Assembly: GCA_019914945.1 (NCBI GenBank)
Contig: CM034099.1
Location: forward strand, 6,200,001-6,264,000
Reading direction: 5' to 3'
Length of the DNA: 64,000 nucleotides
Source of the DNA: Typha latifolia
Lineage: Eukaryota; Streptophyta; Magnoliopsida; Poales; Typhaceae
Positions 19,443 to 31,210 of this stretch are shown here, piece by piece; the first letter of the stretch is position 1; each line of letters starts with the position of its first letter. Below the pieces are notes generated by a model. The model ran no database searches. It worked only from the letters and a program-made list of their open reading frames with translations, and was not told the DNA's origin. A program made the translations under genes and the position numbers.

Positions 19443-22400
19443 CATCGGTGGGTCCTCTTTCACCCCTCAAGGTCAATTTTCCTCCTTATTACAACTATAG
19501 CATGTTATTACTATTTTGTATCTTGGGCTTTGTCGGTTGATGACCTCATATCGTTGCGCATCAGTCCGAACTTGGCCTCGATTACTTTGTGCCATTAGTG
19601 TCCTTCACTAGTTCTAGAAGCCCTTGCAAGAGACTACGACATGTAGTCTCCCATTAAGCTTTTTCAGTCATGATCGTGACTGCCAGCATCGACTTTCACA
19701 ACGTCCAACTTTCCAAATGAGTTGCTCCCCTTGTGAGGGGTCTGTCAATGCCGTTAATGGGAGCCCTCGTGGGTCAGATCGTCGAAGATATGATCTCCAT
19801 GGCTGTCAGCCATGGAGTAGAGCCCAATCACCATCGGCCACCTCAACCGACCTCCCTCCACATAGTGTGGCCTGCCTTAATCGTGTAGAATGTTTTAGAG
19901 TCGCCGATTTGAACCGAAGCTGGCAGATATTGCCGACAACCTCCTCCTTTGCCATCGAGTTTCTCTTTTCTCCATCATTTGCCCTTTTTCCTTTGATGAA
20001 GAAGAGATGTGTGTGGGTTAGGCTTTAATGCAACCCACATCCTAGTCCATATGGTAACTTAGTAGGCTGCAATTAACCTGCAGCCCAAGCCAAGTTTGGG
20101 ACCGCAATCTGGCCCAAATAGTTTATATGAGAAATATCAACCACAACTATAAATGACCAATATCTAATGATAAATTCAATAATTGAGAAGGATAAGATCT
20201 TTCTAAGAAAGTTAATATCATAAAGCTATACAAGTGCTTTTACATCAATGATAAAGTACCAAAAGTTGCAACTTAACATTTCTTAACAAGGAGATCATGT
20301 AACATGATGAACAAAACATGCAAGTTCATCAAGAGAATAGTTAACTAGCAATGTAGGTTTATAGGAGAGTTTCATGCCAAAGGAAATAGCTGCCTATAAG
20401 ATGGATATAATCAGCATTGAGGCGCTATAATCATATTGACACAAATATCATAACGTGAAGACACCAAGGTTTCCCTGTATCTAAATAGTTGAAAATACTG
20501 ATCACAATCATTAGATGGAAATACATACCTGGTCCATGCCTCCTGATTGTGTTCCAATATGGCATTAACATTCACATGTAAGTTGTGCAATTTCTTTCTG
20601 CAAAAATAAATAAAATGAGGCCAATGAGAAAAAATTTCTGTGATTTAATTACCCTTTGCGAATATAATTCTTTGTATAGGTCATCTTTCTCCTTCTATAA
20701 GCATAGAATAACAACAATAAACAGAAAGAAGCGCTTCTAAGCCTGTATATAAAGGCATGTGACAATGGTAGAATGAACCACATACAAGAGCATGTCCTAA
20801 ATGATATTCATTCATGGTACAAGCACAAGTTTCAAGGAACTATTGATATATGTAGACATTCCCATTTTAGGGAGAAAAGAAGTACCAATAGAGTGCAGCA
20901 ACCTGGCAATGGTTTTGATGAACAACTATAAGATAATGAGACAATCAGGGATGAGGTAAGGTCGTGGTGGTTGGAGCCAATGGCAGTATACCAGCCAAAA
21001 GATGCAATACTCATAACAAACTAGTGGCAACAAAAGGTGTGGGCTGGTGGCTTTATGAGGCAATTTCAGTTCAAAACGAAGATTCATTTCCCAAAATACA
21101 AGAAAGCCAATTTAGTGATATACTCAACTAGCTCACCTTCTGTAAGGATGACTGGAATTTAGAAGTCATAAATTAATGTGTCCTACCTTGCTCATTGCAG
21201 GCAACACAAACAATCTAATATAGTAATGAATTGTAACACTTTTTAATTAGATTCAACAAGGATAGGCTATGGAAAATTCAATAACAAAGCCTTTCTAATC
21301 AATTCTGATTAAGGAATGCAAGGATAATATATGACATAAAACATCATAATGGAAAGAGTTGTCATGAGAAATCAACCTTCGGGAAATTCACATTGAAGAC
21401 AGCCATGATAACGATGGTGGCTGCACAAAGAAATGCTGTCAAGCTGCATGGTCAAGTTCCTAAATCAAAGAAAGAAACATGTGTAAAAAAAACTCATGGA
21501 GGAAACATAATACGGAAACACTTTACTTCTTAGAGAATATGCTAGAAGGGCACTGGACAAACGCGAAAGAGCACTAATAAGTAAATGGTACCTTAGGAAC
21601 AGTTCCACTGACAAGAACATCAAGACCTAATGCCACACCAAGATCTATTCCGTTTGACTTTGCATCCATAGAATTCTATATATCTGCTGCAGATGAGTCA
21701 CTTGTTACTATATTAAATGTTAATAGAAACCTTGTTTACTCTAGACAGTCATGATCAAAGAGTTGCTGGCACATTTGTTGCCTTGATGGCCAACTTAGTG
21801 GGTACATGAGAATTACACATGTAATAATAAGGAACTAGAAAGTGTGATGTTATGCCTGAAATTTACATCTTCAATGTCTTATTAAATTTTCATATTAAGT
21901 ATAGTTCTCTGCCAATGACCACGCTAATTGTCCCGAGAATGCTCACATTAATAGGTTACTAAATGAATTAACTTTCAAAATAGCAATATATTTTCACAAC
22001 GACCACTATCCTCACTAATATAAACAATAAAGTTAACCATCCCACAGTCCGAATTATAACAAGAAAAAAGAAGAATCTTCAGCTTAGTGATTAGTAAAGA
22101 AATTAATCTCACCCACAAATAAATAGTGAACCCATTCAAATCAATCTCCTGTAAACAGAAACATGCTCATCCATCTCCAAATAACGATCATAAATTTCAT
22201 AATTATGAAAGGACAACTTTTTGTAAAAGATAATATTACCTTTATATAAATACCAATAGGTAGACGTTCCAAAACCTTATCTGACCAGGATAAAACGGCA
22301 GGGTAAGTGCACGTCGCAAACTCCTCGTTCACATTAGAGATCGGGACCACCTTCGGCTCCTCCACCGCCGCATTCGCCATGATCGTGTCCTGCCATATCG

Positions 22401-22692
22401 TCATCGGGAGAACCGAATAACCCTCGTAATCAATGCGTTCGCCAATCAAGTTGACCCTACCTAAGAATCGAGCCACCATGCCATCAAAACTCCCCAATTC
22501 TAAACTTCTAACGAGTCAAAGGTAAGAAGAACAAATTCCGGCTGGCTTTCGAAATACGTCAGAGCACTTGGATTTGAGCATCTCGAACCGGAGTTTGGCC
22601 ACGCCATGGAGGGAACTCTCACCACAGACGGGGTCGATAGAGGAGCATACTGGAACTGGGAGGTGGTCGTGCGCCGCTAGGGTTAGGGTTTT

Positions 22693-24558
22693 CTCTTGCC
22701 GTTCTCGGAGCGAGGTGAGAGACGAGAGAAGGTGAGGGCGAAGGAGTGTCGAGACTCTAATTTGGGTTACGGAGACGGCGGGAGATGAGGAGAGATCTGG
22801 ACCGTCGGTCTGAATTTTAATATCCGAGTTTAGATGGTTTCAGTGGGCCCAGGCCCAGGCCCACAGCCCAACAGTCTTTTGGGCTTGCTGCCTCGTATCC
22901 TCTCGTGAGTTCGGTGAGATGGAAGAAATATTTGAATGACCTAATAATGCATGCTATTGTTGTGTATGATTTTAGGAAAATTTATCCAAAAAAAAAAATA
23001 CCCTACCTTTTATCTTTATTATCGTTCACATTATTCTTTCAAACGGATATTTTATCATTTGACCATGTATTTTTTTCATAAATGCCTCAAAAATTCCACG
23101 TCGTTAGTTCTCTTAACGGTCGGTTATCGTTTAAATGAGCTAGAGTAACTATAGATGAAAAAGGGCATTAATACTCTTGATTAAGTTTTTTTTAGATTAA
23201 GATATAAATAAATAAATAAACTATATTTTGAATGTTGGGTTGCTGGTGTTATATGAAAGTATAAATCACATAAAATCGATTGCAATAGTGGGGCTCAGAT
23301 CAGATGGCAGCACATCTACATGAATTTTATGGGAGAGATTTTGAGATTGTGAAATGTCTATATATTACATTTCTGGGTCTTGTTAAAAATAATTTAAGCC
23401 TGCCAGCAGTAGTAGCTATGAGATAATGAGATCCAGGTTAGGTCCAATAGGCCCAAACTTTATCCAACCCAAATTAAATTATATTCTATTTACTTATGTT
23501 AGAATAGCATAGATAGAATTAGGATGAAGTCTAATGGACCAGTTTGATCTTACTAACTCACGACGGAGGTCAATAATTCAACTTTACTAACCCATAATGA
23601 TGGGGGTCATGAATTTAATTTCACCTGGAGATATTAAAATTGATATTTAATAAATTTTTCGTCAGAAAGTATGTGCTCAAAATTTGAATATATTATGATT
23701 TATTTCTTAGGAGAGTTGGCTCTTAATACGTCTCACCTATAGCCTTCGATCTTATTATCGATAAAAGTAAAATAATATTAAAAAGAAAATAGCATGCAGT
23801 TTGAGTAATTAATGTGAGTACTAACTAGCACCATCAAATATGTTTATATATATGCATATTTATATAGTTGTTTGTGATTATGAGAAAAGTAGTGTTGATA
23901 GATAGTGGGCATGCAACATCCATTTGAGCAAAGAAAGCCACGCCACCAAGTTGACCCCCACAAGGAGCAAAAGGTCGAAGTCTCACTTTCCAAGTCCCAT
24001 CCCATCATCAACAGTTGGTCGTTCTTTGTCTTCTAACCAATGAGTAATCGATCCTTCAATTCCCATTTTAAGTTTGAGTTGGTTGGCAGAGAGTGAACGA
24101 GACATGAAGCAGAAGCATGCATGCAGATGTCTAAGAGAAAAGAAAAGAGATCGGTGTTTGGTCATCATATCCACCACTGCTCCATTTATATATCTTCAGC
24201 CATAGAATAAATTAATTTTTACTTCCTTTTGTTCTTCTTTTTTTCTCTCATGGGTGTACTGTTCCAAGTAATCCAACAAAATCCTAAACTTCGTCATTTG
24301 TAAATCTGAATATATGTGAAGAAAAAGTAGGGCCAAGAAGGATTCAAAATTTTTTTCAGGGCATAAGCTTTGTACAACTTGAGTAGTGGTTTGAGTAGTA
24401 GTTAGTCGATCTCCTTCACCACCACCATGCATGCAGGCAGGTACGTACTATTTCTATTGGGAAACCCACTAGCTAAAAAGGAGAAAGACTGCAGTTATTA
24501 CCTTGCATGCATAGCCTTCTCCACTACGTCTCTCTCTCTCTCTCTCGTCTTTTGCTGG

Positions 24559-24606
<48 letters not shown>

Positions 24607-26756
24607 GACCACAGGAGCGAGGGAGCTGGTGGGCTCCCTTGCCACGTGGAGGCGTGGACCCTTCTGACTCCAGGGTGGCAAGTATCAGGGGAGCTGATTA
24701 CGTGCATGTGCATGCTGATCTGGCTCTGTGTGACCTTTCACGTCATCAACCTTTGGGTACAATTTTGCCACGTCAGTCAGTTTTGGTGCGTTTAATGTTA
24801 TGCAGTTAAGATATCACATCTCTGTAGTTTTAAATGAGAATCTATCCTCCCTATTTTCTTATTAAAAAAAATTAAAAGATTATTTTGACGTCCATTAAGA
24901 ACACAGGTGTAGGTACTCTGTAAACTAAAATTTGATTCAAATCTTTCCCAATACCTTCACATCAAAGATATAAAGCATAACTTCCTACAATTATGAGATG
25001 CCAGAGAGACATACAATAACTTCATAACCTATGAACATTAAAAAAAAACATTTCAAAATGAGTGGTCAAAGAGTGTGCCACGAACTCCTTAATAAGAAAA
25101 AAAAGGCAAATGGGAATCCAGTGGAGGGGCAAAAACTAACCCTAGGGCACAATCATGCAACCCTAGTTGTGGGACAATGAAGTGAGATGTGGACATCTAA
25201 AAAGTGCTTCCTTTGGAGCCTTCCCCATTCTTACCTCCCTCTCTCCTTCTCTCTCACTCTTTCACTCACTCTCCCTTATTGGCTGCGCCACTCATCTTTA
25301 TCTCCCATCTTCATCCTTCTCCTTTGACATGGCACTAAATTGGAGCTTGTGGGACTTTGGCTTTTACTATTTTCAGAGATCAGATTTATGATGGGTAGCA
25401 CTTGAAAAGTTCTTTGGCCATTCACATCCCATGACCTCCAAGTTTAAAACGCCTTTCAATTTAAAAGCCTAAACTATGACATCTATATATATATATATAT
25501 ATATATAAATATATATAGAGAGAGAGAGAGAGAGACTATTTTTACAGTTTTACTATGTTGAAAGTGGGAAGAGGGAGAAGGAAGTGGAGAAGTCAAAAGG
25601 TAATCCTAAGATCCCCAGAACGTACTATAATATAGGTAGGCTTTATATGCATGGTGGAGGTACGTGAACAGATGAAATATGTACAAATGTTTCATTTAAA
25701 GCTATATATATATATATATATGTGTATGTATGTACCAGAGAGAGTAGCCTTTTGGAGTTATGGTAATGTTTACCACTGCACACGCTCTGATCCCAAAACC
25801 GCGAGAACTAGGGTTTGCATAATTGTGTGTGTGTGTGTGTGATGATAGATGAAAGGACTACTGGAATTCATATTAAATGTGTCACTCTTTCTTAATTGAT
25901 TGTAAGCCTTACGCTCTTCAAAAATAATGTCTTATCATATGGAGAGATAGAAAGTTGGCCTGTGATTTATTATTATTATTTTTTTAAAAAAAGAATTATA
26001 TAATTTTAGCCATTGTATGAAACTAGAAACATCATTTGTATCGCTGGTATCCATCACAAACGACTCCACGTCAGACAGAAGGATCCAAAGTAGATTTATT
26101 AACAAATGTTTGAAAAAATTATTAATAATAAGGGAAAAAAAAAAAAGAAAGAGAGAAAGAATTAAAGCAATCCAGCGTAGAGCATCGTGATTTCTATCCA
26201 AGTCCAACAACTATGAAGAGAATTGTTGGTAGCGAGGGGAGGGGGGGGGGGGGGGGACAATGCCCCCATTATTCCCGTTCTGGGCATAACCCACGAGGGC
26301 GCCCTCTTTCGGATACATTTCGTCGTCTAGTGCTGTTGGCTTTTGTCGTCTTGTGGATGGGGAGTCGTGACGTGGCACGCATGAAAGCGACCCATATGTT
26401 ATAATGTACCCCCTTCCCTCGATCTATCCGACAACCTCCCCCATCTCCTTTGCTGTTCCACTCTCTATGTCTTATAATTAATTATTCGGAATCCTAAGGA
26501 TTTGAAAATTTAAAAATAAGTATTAAAAAAAAAACCTCTCCTCTAATTATTGATAGTTTTTAGTTTATTTAGTATCGCAGTTGCCATGACTTTTTGTTTG
26601 AATTAAAGCATCCAGAAATATATTTCAGAGGACAACTCCGTCTATGGTTAATTTTTTTTTTCCAATTCAGTAACGCCATTGGCCGGCGAGGGAAGTCCCA
26701 GTACTGAAGAGAAGGGAAGGGAAGAGATATACAATAAAATTACACGAATTGATGGA
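22693..26756. other. Gene-poor intergenic region with microsatellites
   Basis: No coding exon that I can support. It contains a facing (TC)n/(GA)n pair at 24528-24604, a (TA)n-(GA)n compound repeat at about 25484-25533, a (TA)n tract near 25705-25721, a (GT)n tract near 25825-25841 and a 16-base G run at 26241-26256. I looked for well-known plant microRNA sequences on both strands and found none. The right end probably contains the 3' UTR of the bHLH gene. Confidence 0.5.
24528..24604. repeat. Facing (TC)n and (GA)n tracts
   Basis: A (TC)n tract at 24528-24546 is followed, after a 13-bp spacer, by a (GA)n tract at 24560-24604. The two are complementary, so the segment can fold into a short hairpin with a 13-base loop. 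Confidence 0.85.
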
Positions 26757-27332
26757 TCAAATCGGTTGAGTCAAACCGGTCCGGTCCGGCGTCGGCGCCG
26801 GCGCGACGGAGCAAAGGATCTCGGCGAGCGCGGTCATGGCTCGGACCTGCATCTCGAGCGCGGGGATGTAGTCCGAGGCCTCCGAGAGGAGCGTCGGAAG
26901 CGATAGCTTCCGGCATCCGGGAACCAGGCGGCCGAGAACTCTCGCCTTCCTCTCGATCTCCGGGGATGGCGGGGGCGGTGCCGCCGTGATGGTGGCGGAG
27001 GGAGGCTTCCTTGCCGACAGCCGCCGCTTCGCTGACCTCAGCCTGATCGGCCGGTTCGAGAGGATCGCGCGGCTCCACCGCGTGCGGCCGCGTCCCGCCG
27101 CGGCAAGGGCTCGATCCGCCGCGTCGCGGATGGCGCGGCTAGGAGATGTTCCAGGCGGTTGGGAACGGCGGACGCGGCGGAGGGCTTCGAGGAGCTTCGA
27201 GGAGTACGTTTTCTGCTCCGTCTCCATCCTCCACTTGGAAGAAGACGGCGGCCGGGCACCGTCGATCCTCTTCCGCTTCCTCTCGCCTCCTTTAGCAGCC
27301 GAATCGCCGCCATCAGACGTTGAAATGACCAT
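26757..27332 (-). CDS. Atypical bHLH transcription factor, bHLH147/148/149 (AIF-like) group, 191 aa
   Basis: This is a single-coding-exon, very GC-rich gene. The start chosen is the ATG at 27330-27332 (MVISTSDGGDS), because no upstream in-frame ATG exists. Residues about 34-57 (KWRMETEQKTYSSKLLEALRRV then RRS) are the conserved N-terminal block of this group. A weak basic-like stretch follows (TRWSRAILSN, then RLRSAKRR), and the helix-loop-helix spans about 130-175 (KARVLGRLVPGCRKLSLPTL then LEMQVRAMTALAEIL). The basic region lacks the His-Glu-Arg E-box contacts, so it probably cannot bind DNA alone and acts through dimers. In Arabidopsis the related AIF and IBH1-type proteins restrain brassinosteroid and growth responses; that role here is inference. 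A 123-bp intron (27395-27517) splits the 5' UTR, which ends in (CT)n. Confidence 0.85.
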   Translation of the reverse strand: MVISTSDGGDSAAKGGERKRKRIDGARPPSSSKWRMETEQKTYSSKLLEALRRVRRSQPPGTSPSRAIRDAADRALAAAGRGRTRWSRAILSNRPIRLRSAKRRLSARKPPSATITAAPPPPSPEIERKARVLGRLVPGCRKLSLPTLLSEASDYIPALEMQVRAMTALAEILCSVAPAPTPDRTGLTQPI

Positions 27333-27393
27333 CGGAACTCGCGAAAACTTCTTCAAGTACAAGGACTCTACTGATCGGTCGCTCCTTCAAATC

Positions 27394-27618
27394 TCTGTTA
27401 AAAGAAATCACAACTTAGATCGATCAAAGAAAAAACAAATAGTAACGCATCCAATCGTTGAGATCTTCGACCGAAAAGAAATGCTGCGATTGGCATAGAA
27501 AGAAATCTCGTTATTACCTCAGATCGATCGAATGAACGAGTAGAGAGAACGCCGCGAGAGAGAGAGAGAGGAGATGGATGGACAAGAGGCAGGGGAGGAT
27601 GCAGGGGATTATAAAGGG
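27394..27618 (-). promoter_or_regulatory. 5' UTR intron and TATA-like promoter of the bHLH gene
   Basis: On the minus strand a TTTATAAT box lies at about 27609-27617, followed by a (CT)n leader at about 27557-27572. A donor (GAG/gtaata, exon end 27518) pairs with an acceptor (ttaacag, exon start 27394), giving a 123-bp leader intron. The transcription start is inferred at about 27580. Confidence 0.55.
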
Positions 27619-28186
27619 TGGTGGTTAATTAAATTAAAGGGTAATTCTCAAAAAAGACCCAATAATTTTTTCAATTTCCGATTAACATCTATGTTTTAAG
27701 GATTTTGCATCGGACACCTTTTTTAATCCCATATTTTCTATTTAACACCCTACTGTTGTTACTTTGTCTTAACTATCACTAACTCTAGTTTTTGTAATTT
27801 ATGTAACTCTACAGGATTAAATTATTAAAATACTTTAAAATCTTTATTTTACGTAGACTCACACTAATTAAACGATTTCTAAGCTATATTCCACCTTATC
27901 TTACCTTACCAAATTAAAAGAATCTCTTCGTAGATCTGATCAACCTATCATATCCCACCAAATCAAAACTCTCTCCATTATTCCCCAAAGCATAATGTAA
28001 TCTCTTCCTCAAACCCAAACATATACCCCACTAAAATATGAAACATGAATAACCATGAATGTTGATTATAAACTCTTAAACAAAATGAAATAGATGGGTG
28101 GGAGAGTAATTTAGGTATAAATTATCAAACACAGATGTCATTAAAAAATAATAAAATATAAGGTGTTATTTGAAAATATCCCTAAA
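27619..28186. other. AT-rich upstream flank of the bHLH gene
   Basis: No gene or clear repeat unit. The sequence is AT-rich, with many short A and T runs, and leads into the degenerate repeat array. Confidence 0.4.
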
Positions 28187-29865
28187 TTTAATCTTATGAT
28201 AGTTTGGGCTTAGCTCAATGACTCGGTTTAGTTCGGTTGATGGGTCGACGATGCAGTAACTTATAGGAGCAGCTCAGCAACACGATAGTTTAGAGCAATG
28301 TCTCAATGACGTTCAATTGGAGCAATAACTCGGCAACACATATAACTTAAAGCCTAAATTATGTGGCTTAGTATGTTGGCCGGAGCTTAATAAAGCCTAA
28401 GTGATGTGTCTAGAGAGGGTTGCCCATTTATCCGGCTCATATATAGCCTTCAAGATTTTGAATGATAAGAAAATATATTCTACAACACCAACCAACAATA
28501 GTATAATTCATAGGTAGGTATATGATTAAGGAGGCCATAGGGTTTACTACAATCCCAAATAATCATAAAAAAATTGTTTGATGGTTTAATGATTTGGCTT
28601 AATGGTTCGCCTCGATTAATAGCTCCGCACCATAACTGCTTGGAGTGATGTCTCAACACTGTTTAGTTCGAAGCAATGGCTCAGTAATGCACATGGCATA
28701 AAGTCTAGACTAGATGGTTTAATATGTTAGCTAGAGATTAATAGGGTCTAAGTGCTTATATATCTAGGTAGAGTTGGCACTTTGTCTAGCCCATATTTAG
28801 CCTTTCAGTTCTTGAAGGACCAAATTAATATATATTCTGTAACAATACCCAAAGGGTTTGCCACCTTTGTAACTCTTATTGCTAGATGTCCACCTGGTGG
28901 CTTGTTGGCAAACCGACCATGAAGTGTTCTTGGCAGCCCTTGAAGCAAGGCTGATTGAAGCTCAATATAGATGGTGGCCACTCCTCTCAAGTCGCCTAGG
29001 AGAGCATTAGTATAGTCCTTCGAGATGAGAAGGGTATGATTCTTTGGATATCCTAGAAATCTATTCCCATCGATCATAGATTATTGGTGGAGATGGATTT
29101 CTTAGAGTTGGTCTTAGCTAAGAGGAAAATAACTTTCGTTCCTTAGAGGGTTTACAATATTGCACATATTTTGTCATTTTTCTCTTGTAATCCATTTACC
29201 CTCCCAATATATTATGCAACACTAACACTTGTAAAGTTGGTAGATACCTCCCCTAAGACTAAGAAGATTGTGGGAGTTGACTCTAAGTTCAAATAATTAT
29301 TATAGCAAAAATTATTTGACAATTTGGTGGTTTGGCTCAACGATTCAATTTAATTAGGTTGATGGATCAGCAATACGATAGCTTAGAGAAGTAGCTCGAC
29401 AGTACGACAGCTTGAAGCGATGTCTCAATAGCATTAATATTAGAGCAATAGCTTAGCGAGACATATAGCTTGAAGCTTAGACTAAACGGCTTGGGTATAC
29501 TTATTGGAGCCTAAGTGACTATGTGTTTATGGAGGATTGACCGTTTATTCAGCTCATAGCTAGCCTTCGAGCTTTGAAATGATAAAATGAATATATTCTA
29601 CAACACCAACCAACTCTTGTAAAATTCGTAGGTAGGTCTACGACCAAGGAGGTCGTAGGGTTGACTATAATTCCAAATAATTATTGTGATAAAAATTATT
29701 TAGTAATTTAGTAGCTTAACTCAATGGTTCCGTTCGACTCAATTGATAGCTCAGCAATGTGTTAGTTTAGAGAAGCAATTTAGCAGAACAATAACTTAGA
29801 ATGATGTCTCAACGACGTTTAGTTCATAGCAATAACTCAACGATGCATATGGCTTAGAAATATAA
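28187..29865. repeat. Degenerate array of about 380-bp repeats (four copies, one interrupted)
   Basis: Copies start near 28187, 28578, 29313 and 29698, the last one partial. Shared landmarks are a ggctcaa(t/c)g(a/g) opening, gatgtctcaa in the middle, the words agccta and tagcctt, tatattctacaacaccaacc near the end, and a closing ccaaataat(t/c)at. Copy two is followed by about 450 bp of unrelated sequence (28865-29310) that may be an insertion. Divergence is high, so the array is old. It resembles a satellite or a retrotransposon-derived repeat; I cannot name the family. Confidence 0.7.
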
Positions 29866-30171
29866 AATTTTATATTCTCACTTACCTTCTAAATTTAAAA
29901 AAAGAAAACATTATAATACTAATAGTTTTTTTTTTGAGAAATAATAGTAATAGTAATTCCATAGGGGTGGGAGAGAAAAGGTCGGATATGATCATATGAG
30001 AGGGGGCACACCACGTGGGAAGGAACAAAGTGGAGTAACAGGTACAGGGTGTGAGTGTGTATGAGAGGAAACAGATCACGTGGTGGGAAACCATGAGATC
30101 CAATGGATGGGATTGTAATTCCAACTTAAGCCTCAGACTTTACACAGACAAAAGTTTGGCGGGGTACACAC

Positions 30172-30257
<86 letters not shown>

Positions 30258-31210
30258 GGATAAGTGAGTTTAATTGTGTTCCAGTTAACTCATTCGATAT
30301 GAGCTTTTTTAACTAATGAAATACTATGCTATTGGCAATATCCATGCCTACTATTATTATTTTTAGGATTTTTTAACTATCACCACCTGCATTATTAATC
30401 TCATTGCCAGAAAAACCTCTGGTGCAAAAACCATTTGTCTGTTGATGCTGCCATTTTACAAAACAAAAAAAAAAATTAAAGAAAACTGTTATTAGAATAA
30501 GAACTCGCTATTGATGGAGAATGATCCTTTCTAAATTAAGTGCAAGCAAATGCATCACCTGTGAAAGACCAGAGTAGCTAACAAGTACGATTACTAGTAA
30601 ATTGGTGATAAATGCGAATGTATGAAAGACAAAAATTAGGTGATAAGTGTGACATTGGCTGAGGTAATAGAAAGAGATTTGAGTTTAATGGTCTTTGTCA
30701 CCCACAATACTTGTTCACTTAAATAAACTCCAAATTAGTCACTATGGCCAAACAATTTGTCCACTGAACGTAGCCAAAAACAGAGGTTGACATGATCTAA
30801 CATGATCTAACATGATCATGCGAGTTAAAGAACAAGACAATGCCTACTTCCATGCTCAGAAACATTACATTAGGGTCTCATTTTGAAAATGGCGCAGACG
30901 CTAAAAACTGTGTGTGCAGAACAAAGTACCTCCTCAGCCTTTTATTTTCCTTAAAAGGTAAATACAAAACAGAGAATTATCATATTGAACCAACTGTTTC
31001 TTTACCATGTTTGCAGTGCTCTATAACCGTACGGGACGACCGATAGGAATCATGTTAAATATGCCATCTAGAATTTTCGCAGTGTGCGACAAGATGTTTG
31101 ATAAAAAAACTCAGAGAGCCCTGCAACTAAATACCCCAGAAGAAGAAAAACAAGACAATGCAGGGAAAACAGCAAAATGCGATCCTCATTACACTACATA
31201 GACAAAACTT
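29866..31210. other. Intergenic and 3' flank of ATP-citrate lyase subunit B
   Basis: It contains a long (CT)n-(AT)n microsatellite at 30177-30257 and a short tandem repeat of catgatctaa at about 30789-30818. The part from about 30840 to 31210 is likely the 3' UTR of the ATP-citrate lyase gene. No other gene is visible. Confidence 0.5.
30177..30257. repeat. (CT)n-(AT)n compound microsatellite
   Basis: About 60 bp of perfect (CT)n runs directly into about 18 bp of (AT)n. It is likely to vary in length between individuals. Confidence 0.9.

Larger units (their letters stand above)
16951..22680 (-). pseudogene. Galactokinase pseudogene, unprocessed and decayed
   Basis: Pieces follow galactokinase order with introns kept. 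Exon 1 (about 22680 down) reads LPVPVCSSIDPV, then KLRFEMLKSKC, then the P-loop region GRVNLIGERIDYEGYSVLPM. It lacks an ATG where one is expected, has an in-frame stop just before the GRVNLIGE part, and loses homology after CTYPA. Later pieces: about 21600-21690 (GIDLGVALGLDVLVSGTVPK), about 21378-21456 (ATIVIMAVFNVNFPK), 20529-20597 (KEIAQLTCEC, stop at 20565-20567, HIGTQSGGMDQ), about 18110-18179 (DEDKLRKLGDLMNGSHYSCS), about 17536-17667 (LEELVKICK, two stops, [18 protein letters not shown]) and 16951-17062 (stop plus frameshift, then DLDLYVFAS and SSGAAIFKF). Middle exons between 18180 and 20528 are not visible. A working copy would phosphorylate galactose, but this one cannot. A telo-box (gggttagggtttt) at 22680-22692 suggests the promoter was duplicated too. 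Confidence 0.88.

Noticed and set aside
19624..20028. 134-codon plus-strand open frame
   Set aside because: No recognisable motif. It lies in the inserted DNA within the galactokinase pseudogene and has the composition of random GC-richer sequence.
24000..24800. Possible microRNA precursor or non-coding gene
   Set aside because: Compared by eye with common plant microRNAs (156, 159, 160, 164, 166, 167, 172, 319, 390, 393, 396 and others) and found no match; only the GA/CT hairpin remains.
26986..27498. 170-codon plus-strand open frame opposite the bHLH gene
   Set aside because: It is a GC-driven mirror of the bHLH coding strand; the minus-strand frame has the conserved HLH.
28805..29077. 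90-codon minus-strand open frame with FLGYPKN, resembling part of a copia polyprotein
   Set aside because: Only a few residues resemble the copia motif, and the rest does not follow; too weak to call a retrotransposon gene.
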